Part shown: positions 49,685-59,843 of the stretch, piece after piece
Numbering within the stretch: position 1 is the first letter of the stretch
Layout of the letters: each line of letters starts with the position of its first letter
Source: Verrucomicrobiota bacterium
Lineage (GTDB): Bacteria > Verrucomicrobiota > Verrucomicrobiia > Verrucomicrobiales > Verrucomicrobiaceae
Direction: 5' to 3'
DNA: 64,000 nt
Assembly: GCA_009885695.1 (NCBI GenBank)
Contig: VFKE01000056.1
Span: 42,603-106,602, forward strand
Translations under genes and position numbers: made by a program
Notes under the pieces: model-generated
Seen by the model: only the letters and a program-made list of their open reading frames with translations
What the model was told of the DNA's origin: nothing
The model's database searches: none

Positions 49685-52270
49685 ATGAGTCTGCCGCAGA
49701 TTGCCGGATTGGAATTGAAGGAATTGATCGGACGCGGAAGCTGCGGTGCGGTTTACCGCGCGGAGCGGATTGATACCGGCGAGGCCTGCGCGGTGAAGGT
49801 GTTCAACAGCATGGCGATCAACCGCAAGTTGCTCGCGATCGCCATGCGCGGAATGCAGCAGATGCCCGATCATCCAGGACTGTTGCGGCCGACGGAATTT
49901 GTTTTTGACAACAGCCCCTTTTATTGTGCGATGCCCTTGGTTGGCTTTGCCACCGAAGATGCCATGCGGCACCGGACCTGGGAGACTCCGACGCTGGAAT
50001 CATGCTGCGGCAAGTCACCACCGGACCAGGCCTGGCGTTACATCTACGAGATCTGCGACGCCATGTCCTGTCTCCACCGGCACAATCTGGTGCATTGCAA
50101 TCTGAAACCACGCAACGTCCTCATCGAGGACGACCGGGGGAACGCGACAAAGATCACCGACCCGGTCCAGGGCTGGATCGGCGGCATCCACCATTTCGAG
50201 TCGACCGATCACTTCATGTTCATCCCGCCAGAGCAGGCGGAGCACCCGGACGCCCTTCCGGTGCAAGGCACCCAGTGGGATGTGTATTCCTTCGGAGTCC
50301 TTGCCTTCCGTCTGCTTACCGGACAGTTTCCGCGGGGCGCCGGGGCTTACGATGAACAGATCAGGAAGCAGGATCAGGCGCAAGGCATGATCCACGTCGT
50401 GGACAACGGATTGATCCTTCATGCCGTGCGTTCCCAGCCCGACGTTCACTGGCCTGCGAAGCCCACATCAAAATGGGACGAACGCAGGAAGGGAATCATC
50501 GATCAATGCCTCTCCATCGACCCCAAAAACCGCTGGCCCGATCTGCGCGAAGTCCTGCGAGAGTTCGAGCGGCTCGAGGCTGAATTACTGCTGGAAGATG
50601 CCCGACAAAAAATCGAGATCGAGAAACAACATCAGGCTCGCATGAAGTTCCTGCTGCCGGGCGCGACAGCAGCACTGGGCTGCGCACTGGTGATAACGGG
50701 CAGCTTCGGCCTCTGGTATGGCTTGGCCACCTGGCACAAGTGGCAGAACGCCGAGAAGAAGCTGGCCGGCATGGAACAGGAGCGGCAGACACAGCTGGCG
50801 GCCCGTGAATCACACATCGAATCATTGACCAAAACACTCGACAGCGTTCACGAGGAGAAGCGGCTGACGGACGCGAATCTGCAGATGTCCCATGAGGCGG
50901 TGGATCAGTTTCTCGCCCAGCTGCTCCAGATGCCCACAGGCATGGGGCTGGAGGCGGAAATATCCGGCAGCCAGCTCAATGATGCCCTGAAGTTTTACAA
51001 AACTGAACGCGAGCGGTTGAAAGACGATGACAGCCTGCTTCCTGAGCGCGCCCGGAATTATTTCAACACCGCCCAGCTGCTTCTGCGCAAGCAGCAGCGG
51101 GCTGAGGCCATGGAATATCTTACCAGAGCCAGGGCTGCGCTCCTCGTGCTCCGGCAAAAGCAGCCGGATCACAACGATGCTCCACGACGCGAGGCGCTGT
51201 TGGGCCGCGCCTGCCGCTGGCTCGGCACCTTGAAAGCGGATGACGGTCATCGCGGCGAAGCGCTCGAACTTTTCCAACAGGCGGTCGCCGCCCTGGAATC
51301 AGCCGCCAGCAAAGATGCCAAAGATCGCGGCACACGCCTCGAATGTGCCAGCGCCTGGTATGAACTTGGACGACGCGCCCGGCGCGATGGCAGGATCGCG
51401 GATGCTGGAACTGCGCTGGAAAAAATCCCGGCTCTGCTGAAAACCAATCCCGGTGACACGGAACCAACGAATCAGGAAATGTTTTTACTGGCCCGCGGCC
51501 GGATCGAACAGGGACTGGCGCAGCGCGAAAGCGGGGCAACACAACAAGCGATGAAATCTCTCTTCGACGCCATGGAAGAAATGGTCAAGCTCGTCGAGAA
51601 ACAGAAACCCTCACCTCAGCGAGAGGAGATGGCATTGACGTTGGCGGAGGCTTACACGGAGTTCGGTGATACCATTGCAGGCAAGCTCGGCGGGAATGAC
51701 GCCAAAGAGTCCCATGTGGAGGCTTTGAAAATACTCATGGAACTCGTCCGCGTCCATCCGCAGTGGGGCGAGGCGCGCCATCTCCTCGGTCGCAGCTACG
51801 GTGCCATCGCCAGTCTGGAGCGTGACCTGGGCAATCCCACCGAGGCTCAGCGCCGCCAGACCATGGCCGTGCAGACCCTGACCGAACTGGCGAAACTTTA
51901 TCCGCAGAGCACGCGATATGCCGCGGAACTGGCGCGGCAGAAAGGGCAGCATGCGCAGTTATTCTGCGATCTGAACAAGCCCAAAGAAGCCATCCCACTT
52001 GCGGAGGAAGCCATTGCCTCACTCGAAGCCACCCTGAAAAAGGAAGCTGCGATGGATGCGCTCGACCGCAAGGACTGCGGCGTGCTCATGGCCCAGCTCT
52101 ATGGCACCCTCGGTCGCTCCGGCGAACTATCCAAAAACAACAAGCTCGCCAAAAACTCCTACGCCAAGGCAGCTGAACAATGGGAAAAACTCAAGGCAAT
52201 GCACGGCACGGACGAGACCATCCAGCAGGGCCTGGCCTGGACGAAGGACCGCTTAAGGAAGTTGAAGTAG
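49685..52270 (+). CDS. Ser/Thr kinase-like (predicted pseudokinase) with TM and TPR-like C-terminus
   Basis: P-loop LIGRGSCGAVYRAE, ACAVKVF; catalytic loop LVHCNLKPRNVLIEDD (HRD->HCN), ITDPVQGW (DFG->DPV); TM and helical repeat region. Confidence 0.85.
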   Translation: MSLPQIAGLELKELIGRGSCGAVYRAERIDTGEACAVKVFNSMAINRKLLAIAMRGMQQMPDHPGLLRPTEFVFDNSPFYCAMPLVGFATEDAMRHRTWETPTLESCCGKSPPDQAWRYIYEICDAMSCLHRHNLVHCNLKPRNVLIEDDRGNATKITDPVQGWIGGIHHFESTDHFMFIPPEQAEHPDALPVQGTQWDVYSFGVLAFRLLTGQFPRGAGAYDEQIRKQDQAQGMIHVVDNGLILHAVRSQPDVHWPAKPTSKWDERRKGIIDQCLSIDPKNRWPDLREVLREFERLEAELLLEDARQKIEIEKQHQARMKFLLPGATAALGCALVITGSFGLWYGLATWHKWQNAEKKLAGMEQERQTQLAARESHIESLTKTLDSVHEEKRLTDANLQMSHEAVDQFLAQLLQMPTGMGLEAEISGSQLNDALKFYKTERERLKDDDSLLPERARNYFNTAQLLLRKQQRAEAMEYLTRARAALLVLRQKQPDHNDAPRREALLGRACRWLGTLKADDGHRGEALELFQQAVAALESAASKDAKDRGTRLECASAWYELGRRARRDGRIADAGTALEKIPALLKTNPGDTEPTNQEMFLLARGRIEQGLAQRESGATQQAMKSLFDAMEEMVKLVEKQKPSPQREEMALTLAEAYTEFGDTIAGKLGGNDAKESHVEALKILMELVRVHPQWGEARHLLGRSYGAIASLERDLGNPTEAQRRQTMAVQTLTELAKLYPQSTRYAAELARQKGQHAQLFCDLNKPKEAIPLAEEAIASLEATLKKEAAMDALDRKDCGVLMAQLYGTLGRSGELSKNNKLAKNSYAKAAEQWEKLKAMHGTDETIQQGLAWTKDRLRKLK

Positions 52271-52493
52271 GATCCTTTGACACGAGAACGGCATTGGAAC
52301 CCTCGTCAGTAATCTGAATGGGTTCGTGAAATCAGATTGCCAAAAGGCTCCTCACGGAGATGTCTTCATCAACGTCCTCCACGCTCCGCTTGCCCTGACT
52401 TCCCCAAGAGTTATACGCACAGCGCCAAAAAATTACGGCAGGCGGAGCGCCCGCCCTACATCTCTCATTCAAATAGCGTCCATATCTAGAGCG

Positions 52494-52627
52494 GTTTAAA
52501 TAATTTCGTAGCCGCGTTCGTGTTGCGCAGCCGCGAAGCGAAAACGCGGGAAATATGTATGCTTCGTTGGCTGCCGTGGCTGCTTCCCGCACTTTTACGA
52601 GATGCGGCTACGTCTTTTTTTAAAAAT
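52494..52627. repeat. MITE-like repeat, copy 2
   Basis: gtttaaataatttcgtagccgcgttcgtgttgcgcagccgcgaagcgaaaacgcgggaaatatgtatgcttcgttggctgccgtggctgcttcccgcacttttacgagatgcggctacg... Confidence 0.92.
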
Positions 52628-52740
52628 CTCTAACTCAAAAGCGTGCTCATCATCGCGCAGGGCTTGCAGCGGCTTAAGACCATGCTCGTGGAGGAGCCGC
52701 CCCGCGACACACAAGCCGGAAGCATGTGCCGCATCACAAG

Positions 52741-54210
52741 TCAGGCAATAATCTCTTTCACCACGTTCCCGCTGACATCGGTGAGACGGAAGTCACGACC
52801 GGCATAGCGGTAGGTGAGCTTTTCGTGATCGAGACCCATGAGCGCCAGCAAAGTGGCGTGCCAGTCCCGGATGGACATCTTGTTTTCCACCGCTTCATAA
52901 CCGTAGTCATCCGTGCTGCCATAGCTCATTCCACCTTTCACCCCGCCGCCGGCCATCCAGATGGTGAATCCTTTGTTGTTGTGATCGCGGCCATCGCCGG
53001 TCTGTGCGTGCGGTGTGCGGCCGAACTCACCACCCCAGATGACCAGCGTATCCTTCAAGAGGCCACGCTGACGCAGATCCGTCAGGAGTCCGGAAATGGG
53101 CCGGTCGATGGCACCACAGTTGTTTGGCAGTGCAGTGGAGAGATTGCGGTGGTGGTCCCAATTCCCAAATGAGACCTCGATGAAACGCACGCCAGCCTCC
53201 GCCAGCCTGCGCGCCATGAGGCATTGCTTGCCAAAGCCATCCGTGGCGCTGTCCCCGATGCCGTAGAGTTTTTTCGTAGCAGCGGACTCCTTCTCCAAAT
53301 CCATTACCTCCGGCGCAACGCTCTGCATGCGAAATGCAAGTTCGTTGCTTTGTATGACGCCTTCAATCTGCGGATCATAACCTTCCTGCGCCAGCTTGGC
53401 TTTGTTGAGCGACTGAATGAAATTCAGCTGGGTCCGCCCGGCATCGGTGTTGTAACGCGGATTGGTGATGTTGCTGATGGCCGCTTGTGCACTGCCGCCG
53501 CGACGCTGTTGAAACTGGGCGATGGGATTGCTGGCGCCGATCTTGGTACCCTGATAAATCGCGGGTAGGAAAGCGCTGCCGTAGTTCTTGGCACCACCGC
53601 CTTGCAAAGGTGGATTGATGGTGATGAAGCCGGGCAGATTTTCATTGGTCGTGCCCAGCCCATAAAGCGTCCATGCGCCCAGTGATGGACGGATGAACTG
53701 GGAAGACCCCGTGTGCATGGAACTGACGGCCTGCGGGTGGTTGGGCAGCTCGGTGCTCATGGAACGCAGGAGGCACATGTCATCCGCGTGCCTGGCCACG
53801 TTCGGAAATAAATCGGAGATCCACAGTCCGCTCCGGCCATGCCGGGAAAATTTCCACTGTGATCCAAGCAAGGTCGCGGAACCGCCGCGACCGCGGCCGG
53901 ATTCTTTGCCGCTGTCAGCTTGCAGCTTTGGTTTGTAATCAAACGTGTCCACATGAGAGGGCGCGCCTGGCATGAAGAGGAAGATCACGCGTTTGGCGCG
54001 CTGCGCGAAATGCGGCGCTTTCGGAGACAAAGGAGAAGCGACAGCAGGTGCGGCTTGTTCCGCCGCCCAGGTATTGAGCGCGCTGAAGGCAAGAAAGCCG
54101 AATCCACTGGATGTGGTTTGCAGAAAGCGGCGGCGGGAGAAGGGGAAATTCGGAACGGGGAGTTCGGAATTCGGAATTTGAAAATCGGAGTGCTGAATGG
54201 GTGAGTTCAT
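52741..54210 (-). CDS. DUF1501 protein (second copy)
   Basis: FSRRRFLQTTSSGFGFLAFSAL Tat-like; VIFLFMPGAPSHVDTFDYKPKLQ; VIWGGEFGRTPHAQTGDGRDHNNKGFTIWMAGGGVKGG. Confidence 0.92.
   Translation of the reverse strand: MNSPIQHSDFQIPNSELPVPNFPFSRRRFLQTTSSGFGFLAFSALNTWAAEQAAPAVASPLSPKAPHFAQRAKRVIFLFMPGAPSHVDTFDYKPKLQADSGKESGRGRGGSATLLGSQWKFSRHGRSGLWISDLFPNVARHADDMCLLRSMSTELPNHPQAVSSMHTGSSQFIRPSLGAWTLYGLGTTNENLPGFITINPPLQGGGAKNYGSAFLPAIYQGTKIGASNPIAQFQQRRGGSAQAAISNITNPRYNTDAGRTQLNFIQSLNKAKLAQEGYDPQIEGVIQSNELAFRMQSVAPEVMDLEKESAATKKLYGIGDSATDGFGKQCLMARRLAEAGVRFIEVSFGNWDHHRNLSTALPNNCGAIDRPISGLLTDLRQRGLLKDTLVIWGGEFGRTPHAQTGDGRDHNNKGFTIWMAGGGVKGGMSYGSTDDYGYEAVENKMSIRDWHATLLALMGLDHEKLTYRYAGRDFRLTDVSGNVVKEIIA
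54147..54180. repeat. Heptanucleotide repeat at the N-terminus of the DUF1501 CDS
   Basis: ttcggaa cggggag ttcggaa ttcggaa tttg (period 7). Confidence 0.75.
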
Positions 54211-54228
54211 GATGTGAAGTCTTAAGGA

Positions 54229-54603
54229 TTACTTGGTGGAAGCGGGCTTTTTGATCAGTGCGGCCTTTCTGGAGGTGCGGATGGAACTGACCATGATCGC
54301 GGTGAGTTCATTGGCCTCTTTGAACAGTTCAGCTGTGAGAAACGCTTTCATCAATCCGGAGTCGGTGATGAGTTCGAGCCAGAATGCTGATTCGTCGGAT
54401 TCTTCCTCCACAACACCGAGCTTCGCACGGAACTCCGCGTCACTGCGCGCACGGCAGGCGGCGCGATAGTTCGCACCAACGGATGTGCCCGACCTAAGCA
54501 ACTGTTTTCCAAGAACATCAGCAGTGCGGCTGTTAGACAAGGACTCAACAAGCTTGATGGTCCTCAGCGCGAACTTCTTGGTTCTGTCCTTCAAATCATT
54601 CAT
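54229..54603 (-). CDS. Four-helix bundle protein (S23 / 23S rRNA-IVP / Avd-like family)
   Basis: FALRTIKLVESLSNSRTADVLGKQLLRSGTSVGANYRAACRARSDAEFRAKLGVVEEESDESAFWLELI is a canonical TIGR02436-type sequence. Confidence 0.92.
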   Translation of the reverse strand: MNDLKDRTKKFALRTIKLVESLSNSRTADVLGKQLLRSGTSVGANYRAACRARSDAEFRAKLGVVEEESDESAFWLELITDSGLMKAFLTAELFKEANELTAIMVSSIRTSRKAALIKKPASTK

Positions 54604-54624
54604 GACTTGTTATTTGTTTGTATT

Positions 54625-54657
54625 AATTCCGCATTCCGCATTCCAAGTTCCGCATTT
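54625..54657. repeat. Heptanucleotide repeat upstream of the four-helix bundle gene
   Basis: attccgc attccgc attccaa gttccgc atttt (period 7), opposite orientation to the 54147-54180 array. Confidence 0.8.
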
Positions 54658-54660
54658 TAT

Positions 54661-57147
54661 TTAGTTCAAAAAACGAAACTCCGCGCTGGCCAGCAGCGCC
54701 TGGCAGAACGCGCTCCAGGCATGCATGCTGATGTCCGCGCCTTTTTGCTTCGATTTGGCCGCGGCAAAAGAGTAGTTCGAGAAGAAATCTCTGCCAGCCC
54801 GCTGATCCTGCGGCGTGGCAGGACGACCGTAGGCAAGCAGGCAGGCGTTGTTGATGCGAGTTTTTTTATCTTTTGCCGATTGATAGACGCGTTGAGCAAA
54901 GGCATCACTCAGGGACTGCACCTGGGCATTGTTCAGGAGGAACAAGCTTTGCGACGGCACGTTTGTTTTTTCGCGATCGCCCGTGACCATGCCGGGATTG
55001 GCAAAATCAAATAACGCGAGTCCTTCCGGCACCTGGTCGCGCACAATAGGCAGATAGATGGAACGGGAATAACTGGGCTGCTGATTGATCTGAAAGAGCT
55101 TGATGATCCCCTCGTGGCCTTCGCCGACACGGCAGACGGGCGAGCCTTCGGGCGGGTTGAGATCGAGTTTTCCGCTCACGGCCAGCATGGCATCGCGCAA
55201 GGATTCCGCATCAAGACTGCGCGCGTTCATGCGCCAGAGAAGGGTGTTGTCAGGATCAGCGGCAAAGTTCTGGGGCGAGTGCTGCGTGGCCAGTTGATAG
55301 GTGCTGCTGAGCACGAACTCGCGCACCATTTTCTTGATGCTCCAGCCGTTCTCCATGAAGCGTGTAGCTAGGTAATCAAGCAGTTCAGGATGGGTGGGCT
55401 TCTCGCCCATCGCGCCAAAATTGTCCACGGAACCGACGATGCCACGGCCAAAAAGCCAGCGCCACATGCGGTTCACCATCACGCGCGCAGTCTGGGGGTT
55501 GTCCTTGCTGGAGAGCCATTGCGCGAGTTCAAGTCTTCCGCTGCCTTTCTCGATGGGTTTCGGGGTGTCTTGGAAAAACACCTGCACCAATCCGCGTGGC
55601 ACGGTCTCGCCTGGCTGCGCGGCTTCACCCCGCCCATAGATGGCGCTGTTGCTGGGAGTCTTCCGATCATAGACACCCATGGCCAGGACGCGCGGATTGC
55701 CCGATTCATCGTAACGATTCAGCGAGCCCATGAAATCGCCGGTCTGCTGCCGGATCACCAGCAGCTTGAAGACATCTGCCTCCTTGCCGTTGCGACGCGC
55801 CGTCATGGCTTCGCGTGTCTTTTCATCCCGGGTCTCGTTGAGCTGCTTTACTTTCGCGGCGATGCTGGCGCGCTCGTCGGCACTGATGCCTTCGTAGCCC
55901 GCGATCATGCGTGATTCCTTGCCCAGATCAATCAGATCACTCGGGTGCTTGTTCTGCACGGCATTACTGGTGCCGTAGAGCGTTTCACTGCTCAGAAACA
56001 TGCCGGCCAGCGCGTAATAATCCTTCTGCGGGATGGGATCAAACTTGTGATCGTGACAGCGCGCGCAGGCGACGGTGATGCCGAGAATCGCCTGGGAGAG
56101 CGTATCAATTTGCTCATCCACCACCTCCAGCGCGAACTGGCGCGGATTTCTTTCGTTGTGCGGCTTCGATCCGATGGCGAGAAAACCGGTGGCGACGATT
56201 TTTTTGCTTTGGTCCACCGCATCATGATAAGGCAGCAAATCACCGGCGATTTGCTGCCGGACGAATTCGTCATAAGGCAGATCGCGGTTCATGGCTGCAA
56301 TGACCCAGTCACGATAGCGCCAGGCGAAGGGATAGGGCAGGTTCACATCCTTGCCGCTGGACTCCGCGTAGCGAGCCACATCGAGCCAGTGGCGGCCCCA
56401 CTTTTCACCATAGCGCGGCGATACCAGCAGCTTGTCCACGACACGCGCGTAGGCTTCGCTCGATGAGTCCTGCATGAAGGCCTTGATGGCTTCGGGTTCA
56501 GGAGGCAGGCCCGTGAGGTCGAATGTCACGCGCCGGAACAGTTCCAGCTTCGAGGCTTCGGGAACCGGCACAAGATTCTTTTCCTCCATTTTCGCCAGCA
56601 CAAACTTGTCGATATCAGACTTCGGCCACGCTTTATTGCTTACTTCCGGTGACATTGGATGCTTGGGCGGTTGGAAGGCCCAGAACTTGCGGCCCTCCTC
56701 CAGGTTAATCTCTGCTTTTTTCCAAGAATCGGCAGCATCGTTCGCGCCCGCCACGGCGGCCGGGCCGCGGGGGTCTGGCGCGCCCATTTTGATCCACTGT
56801 TCAAAGTCCGCGATCACGCTGGCGGGAAGTTTCGATTTGGGAGGCATCTGCATGTCCTTGTCGCTCCAATGAATGGCGGTGATGATGAGGCTCTCGTCCG
56901 GCCTGCCAGGCACCACTGCAGGGCCGTTTTCGCCCCCGCGCAGGGTGGCCTCCTTCGTGTCCAGCTTCAGGCCCCCCTTGATTTTTTTCGCTTGCGCGGA
57001 GTGGCATTCATAGCATTTCTCAGCCAACACGGGACGAATCTTGCGCTCGAAAAAATTCGCTTGCTCGTCTGTCATGGCATCCTTAGCCGGCAACAGGGCT
57101 GGCAAGACGAGCGTCACGAAGCAATAGGCTAGGGCTGACTTCTTCAT
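54661..57147 (-). CDS. PSD1 / DUF1549 / DUF1553 planctomycete-type cytochrome c domain protein
   Basis: FFERKIRPVLAEKCYECHSAQAKKIKGGLKLDTKEATLRGGENGPAVVPG; FDLTGLPPEPEAIKAF; RVMVNRMWRWLFGRGIVGSVDNFGAMGEKPTHPELLDYLA. Confidence 0.95.
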   Translation of the reverse strand: MKKSALAYCFVTLVLPALLPAKDAMTDEQANFFERKIRPVLAEKCYECHSAQAKKIKGGLKLDTKEATLRGGENGPAVVPGRPDESLIITAIHWSDKDMQMPPKSKLPASVIADFEQWIKMGAPDPRGPAAVAGANDAADSWKKAEINLEEGRKFWAFQPPKHPMSPEVSNKAWPKSDIDKFVLAKMEEKNLVPVPEASKLELFRRVTFDLTGLPPEPEAIKAFMQDSSSEAYARVVDKLLVSPRYGEKWGRHWLDVARYAESSGKDVNLPYPFAWRYRDWVIAAMNRDLPYDEFVRQQIAGDLLPYHDAVDQSKKIVATGFLAIGSKPHNERNPRQFALEVVDEQIDTLSQAILGITVACARCHDHKFDPIPQKDYYALAGMFLSSETLYGTSNAVQNKHPSDLIDLGKESRMIAGYEGISADERASIAAKVKQLNETRDEKTREAMTARRNGKEADVFKLLVIRQQTGDFMGSLNRYDESGNPRVLAMGVYDRKTPSNSAIYGRGEAAQPGETVPRGLVQVFFQDTPKPIEKGSGRLELAQWLSSKDNPQTARVMVNRMWRWLFGRGIVGSVDNFGAMGEKPTHPELLDYLATRFMENGWSIKKMVREFVLSSTYQLATQHSPQNFAADPDNTLLWRMNARSLDAESLRDAMLAVSGKLDLNPPEGSPVCRVGEGHEGIIKLFQINQQPSYSRSIYLPIVRDQVPEGLALFDFANPGMVTGDREKTNVPSQSLFLLNNAQVQSLSDAFAQRVYQSAKDKKTRINNACLLAYGRPATPQDQRAGRDFFSNYSFAAAKSKQKGADISMHAWSAFCQALLASAEFRFLN

Positions 57148-57352
57148 AACTCGGAGGGGTATCGGGATTTGGGAAGGTAAAACACAATGACACGGAAAAA
57201 GTTGCGCGGGCAATTTATCGTTGCCGCAGAACATGCCTCATCATAGGGAGCGCGGGTTAACCCGACCTGCGCGGCCCCACTCCAGATGATAGAAGCCCGG
57301 GCTTGCAAAAGTCATGCTCACCCGCTTCAATCACGCACTCACCTTATCTCTC

Positions 57353-59092
57353 ATGAAACGCCTCATCACCGCCCTCTCCCTTGTCACTGCTGTCATGCTC
57401 CATGCGGAGGTGAAGCTGCCTGCGTTGTTCTCCGATCACATCGTTCTCCAGCGCGGCAAGCCAGTGGCGATCTGGGGCTGGGCCGATCCCGGCGAGGAAG
57501 TCACCGTGAAATTTGGCGCGCAGTTGAAACTGGCCGCGACAGACAAGGACGGTGCCTGGAAAGTGAAACTGGATGAGCTGAAGGCCAGCAGCGAACCTGC
57601 CGAATTGATCATCAAAGGCAAAAATGAAATCGTGCTCAAAGACGTGCTCGTGGGCGAAGTATGGATCTGTTCCGGTCAGTCCAACATGGGGTGGACTGTC
57701 CAGCAAGCCGACCATGCGCCTGACGAGATCGCGAAATCTGCCAACCCGCAGATCCGCATGTTCATGGTGCCGCTCACGACCGCTGACGAGCCGCAGAAAG
57801 ATCTGATGCAGCGCGGCGCAAAATCCGCCTGGCTTTTGGCTGACCCGGCAAATACAGGCGGCTTCACTGCGGCAGGGTATTTCTTTGGTCGCGAACTGCA
57901 GAAGGAACTCAAGGTGCCCATAGGCCTCATCAATACTTCGTGGGGCGGCACGTATGCGGAGGCATGGACCAGCAAGCCAGCGCTTGAGGCGGTGCCCACC
58001 TGCAAGGCGATCATCGACGGCTGGTCGGAAATATTGAAGAACTACGATCCGGTAAAGGACAAGGAAAAGCACGACGGCCCATCGAATCATGAGACGACAA
58101 AAACCAACAACGCCAATCCTGGCGGAATCCCGCAGAAACCGACGCAGGCCAAGCGCCCGTGGGAGGACAAGTCGAAATCGCAGCATCGTCCCGCTGTGCT
58201 CTTTAACGCGATGATCGCACCGCTCGTTCCCTTCACTGTGAAGGGGGCGATTTGGTATCAAGGCGAATCCAACCAGGATCGTGCCGCGCAATATCTGACG
58301 CTCCTCCCCACGATGATCAAAGACTGGCGCAAGCAGTGGGGCGACCAACTCAGTTTCTACATCGTGCAACTCGCCAGTTTTGGGAACGGCAAGCCACAGC
58401 AACAGGAAATTGGCGCGGACGACACTTGGGCCGAACTACAGTGGACTCAACTCCAGACCGCGGTCACCCTTCCGAAATGCGGCATCGCCGTGACCAATGA
58501 TATCGGCGATGAAAAGGACATCCATCCTAAGAACAAGCAGGATGTCGGACACCGGCTAGCCCTGCAGGCTCTGGCGAAAGATTACAACCGCAAGGACATC
58601 GTCCCCGGCGGTCCAATTTACGGTGGAGGCGACACCATGGGCAATAAATACATGATCTCATTCAGCAATATTGGTGGTGGATTGAAGAGTCGCGATGGAG
58701 GCGATCTCAAAGGATTCATCATCGCCGGCGAAGACAAAGCATGGAAACCCGCGAAAGCGAAGGTCGTCGGCAAGCAAGTGCAGGTCTGGAATGAAGAAAT
58801 CGCCAAGCCAGTTGCGGTGCGCTATTACTGGCAGAGTTGGAATCCCGAGGCCAATTTAGTGAACAAGGAAGGACTGCCCGCCAGCATCTTCCGCACCGAC
58901 AAGTGGGACCTTTCCACCAAGGGTCGGGAAAATCCCTTCGCGAAGCGAGTTGCCGCGAAATCTTCAACCAATCCTGTGATCAGGCCGACGGAGGCACCCG
59001 CTAACGACGCCAAGAAGGAGGAGACGCGCCCCGCTTTGATTCCCGACAAAATCGAGCCCGCGAAGCCGTCCGGTGCAAAAAAGGCTGCTTAA
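57353..59092 (+). CDS. Sialate O-acetylesterase-like (SGNH) protein
   Basis: VKLPALFSDHIVLQRGKPVAIWGWADPGEEVTV; WICSGQSNMGWTVQQA; GAIWYQGESNQDRAAQY. Confidence 0.9.
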   Translation: MKRLITALSLVTAVMLHAEVKLPALFSDHIVLQRGKPVAIWGWADPGEEVTVKFGAQLKLAATDKDGAWKVKLDELKASSEPAELIIKGKNEIVLKDVLVGEVWICSGQSNMGWTVQQADHAPDEIAKSANPQIRMFMVPLTTADEPQKDLMQRGAKSAWLLADPANTGGFTAAGYFFGRELQKELKVPIGLINTSWGGTYAEAWTSKPALEAVPTCKAIIDGWSEILKNYDPVKDKEKHDGPSNHETTKTNNANPGGIPQKPTQAKRPWEDKSKSQHRPAVLFNAMIAPLVPFTVKGAIWYQGESNQDRAAQYLTLLPTMIKDWRKQWGDQLSFYIVQLASFGNGKPQQQEIGADDTWAELQWTQLQTAVTLPKCGIAVTNDIGDEKDIHPKNKQDVGHRLALQALAKDYNRKDIVPGGPIYGGGDTMGNKYMISFSNIGGGLKSRDGGDLKGFIIAGEDKAWKPAKAKVVGKQVQVWNEEIAKPVAVRYYWQSWNPEANLVNKEGLPASIFRTDKWDLSTKGRENPFAKRVAAKSSTNPVIRPTEAPANDAKKEETRPALIPDKIEPAKPSGAKKAA

Positions 59093-59152
59093 AGGCGGGC
59101 GAACAAAGCGGATTATTCAACCATTCCGCCCTTCCCATCGTAATCGTAGGCG

Positions 59153-59773
59153 ATGCATACCGCCTACCCCAACGACCTGCCGCATTCCGAAATTCCCAGG
59201 GAGTTGCCGGTCATGGTGTTACCGGACTGTCACCTTTTCCCGGGTTGTCTCCTGCCACTCTTTATTTTTGAGGAGCGTTACCGGCTCATGCTGACACATG
59301 TTCTGGACGCCAGGCGCATGTTCTGCATTGGCAACCGCGAAGGGGCTCTCGCAGATTCACCCATCAGTGCCTGCACCACCGCGGGCCTGGTGCGTTGCTG
59401 CGTAAAGCAGGACGACGGAACATCTCATCTGTTGCTGTTTGGATTGCGCCGCATCCGGATCATTGGCTGGGCGCAAGAGAAGCCGTTCCGTATCGCGCAC
59501 ATCGAGCCAGTGACGACAGAACCGGGGAATGCCGGAATGGCGCATCAACTCAAAGAGCGCGCACTGGCCTTGTTTCAGGCGGCGGGCGACGAACAGACGA
59601 AGCAACTACGCTCTGCACTGGAAGGAAATGGTGATGCCGAGATGGTCTGCGACGTGCTCAGCTATCATTTCACGCGCTGCCCAAGGCTCCAGCAGAAGCT
59701 GCTGGCCGAAACTTCACTGGAGCGACGATACAAGATGCTCATCGAGGCGCTGGAGAAGGTGCGGGCTGGGTGA
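59153..59773 (+). CDS. Stand-alone Lon substrate-binding (N-terminal) domain protein
   Basis: ELPVMVLPDCHLFPGCLLPLFIFEERYRLMLTHVL, GLVRCCVKQDDGTSHLLLFGLRRIRI. Confidence 0.8.
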   Translation: MHTAYPNDLPHSEIPRELPVMVLPDCHLFPGCLLPLFIFEERYRLMLTHVLDARRMFCIGNREGALADSPISACTTAGLVRCCVKQDDGTSHLLLFGLRRIRIIGWAQEKPFRIAHIEPVTTEPGNAGMAHQLKERALALFQAAGDEQTKQLRSALEGNGDAEMVCDVLSYHFTRCPRLQQKLLAETSLERRYKMLIEALEKVRAG

Positions 59774-59843
59774 TTGCTGGAGCACAGTCCCGCAGCGAGA
59801 CAGCCAGCCTGATTCATTTCAAAATGATGCTGGCAATTTGAGC

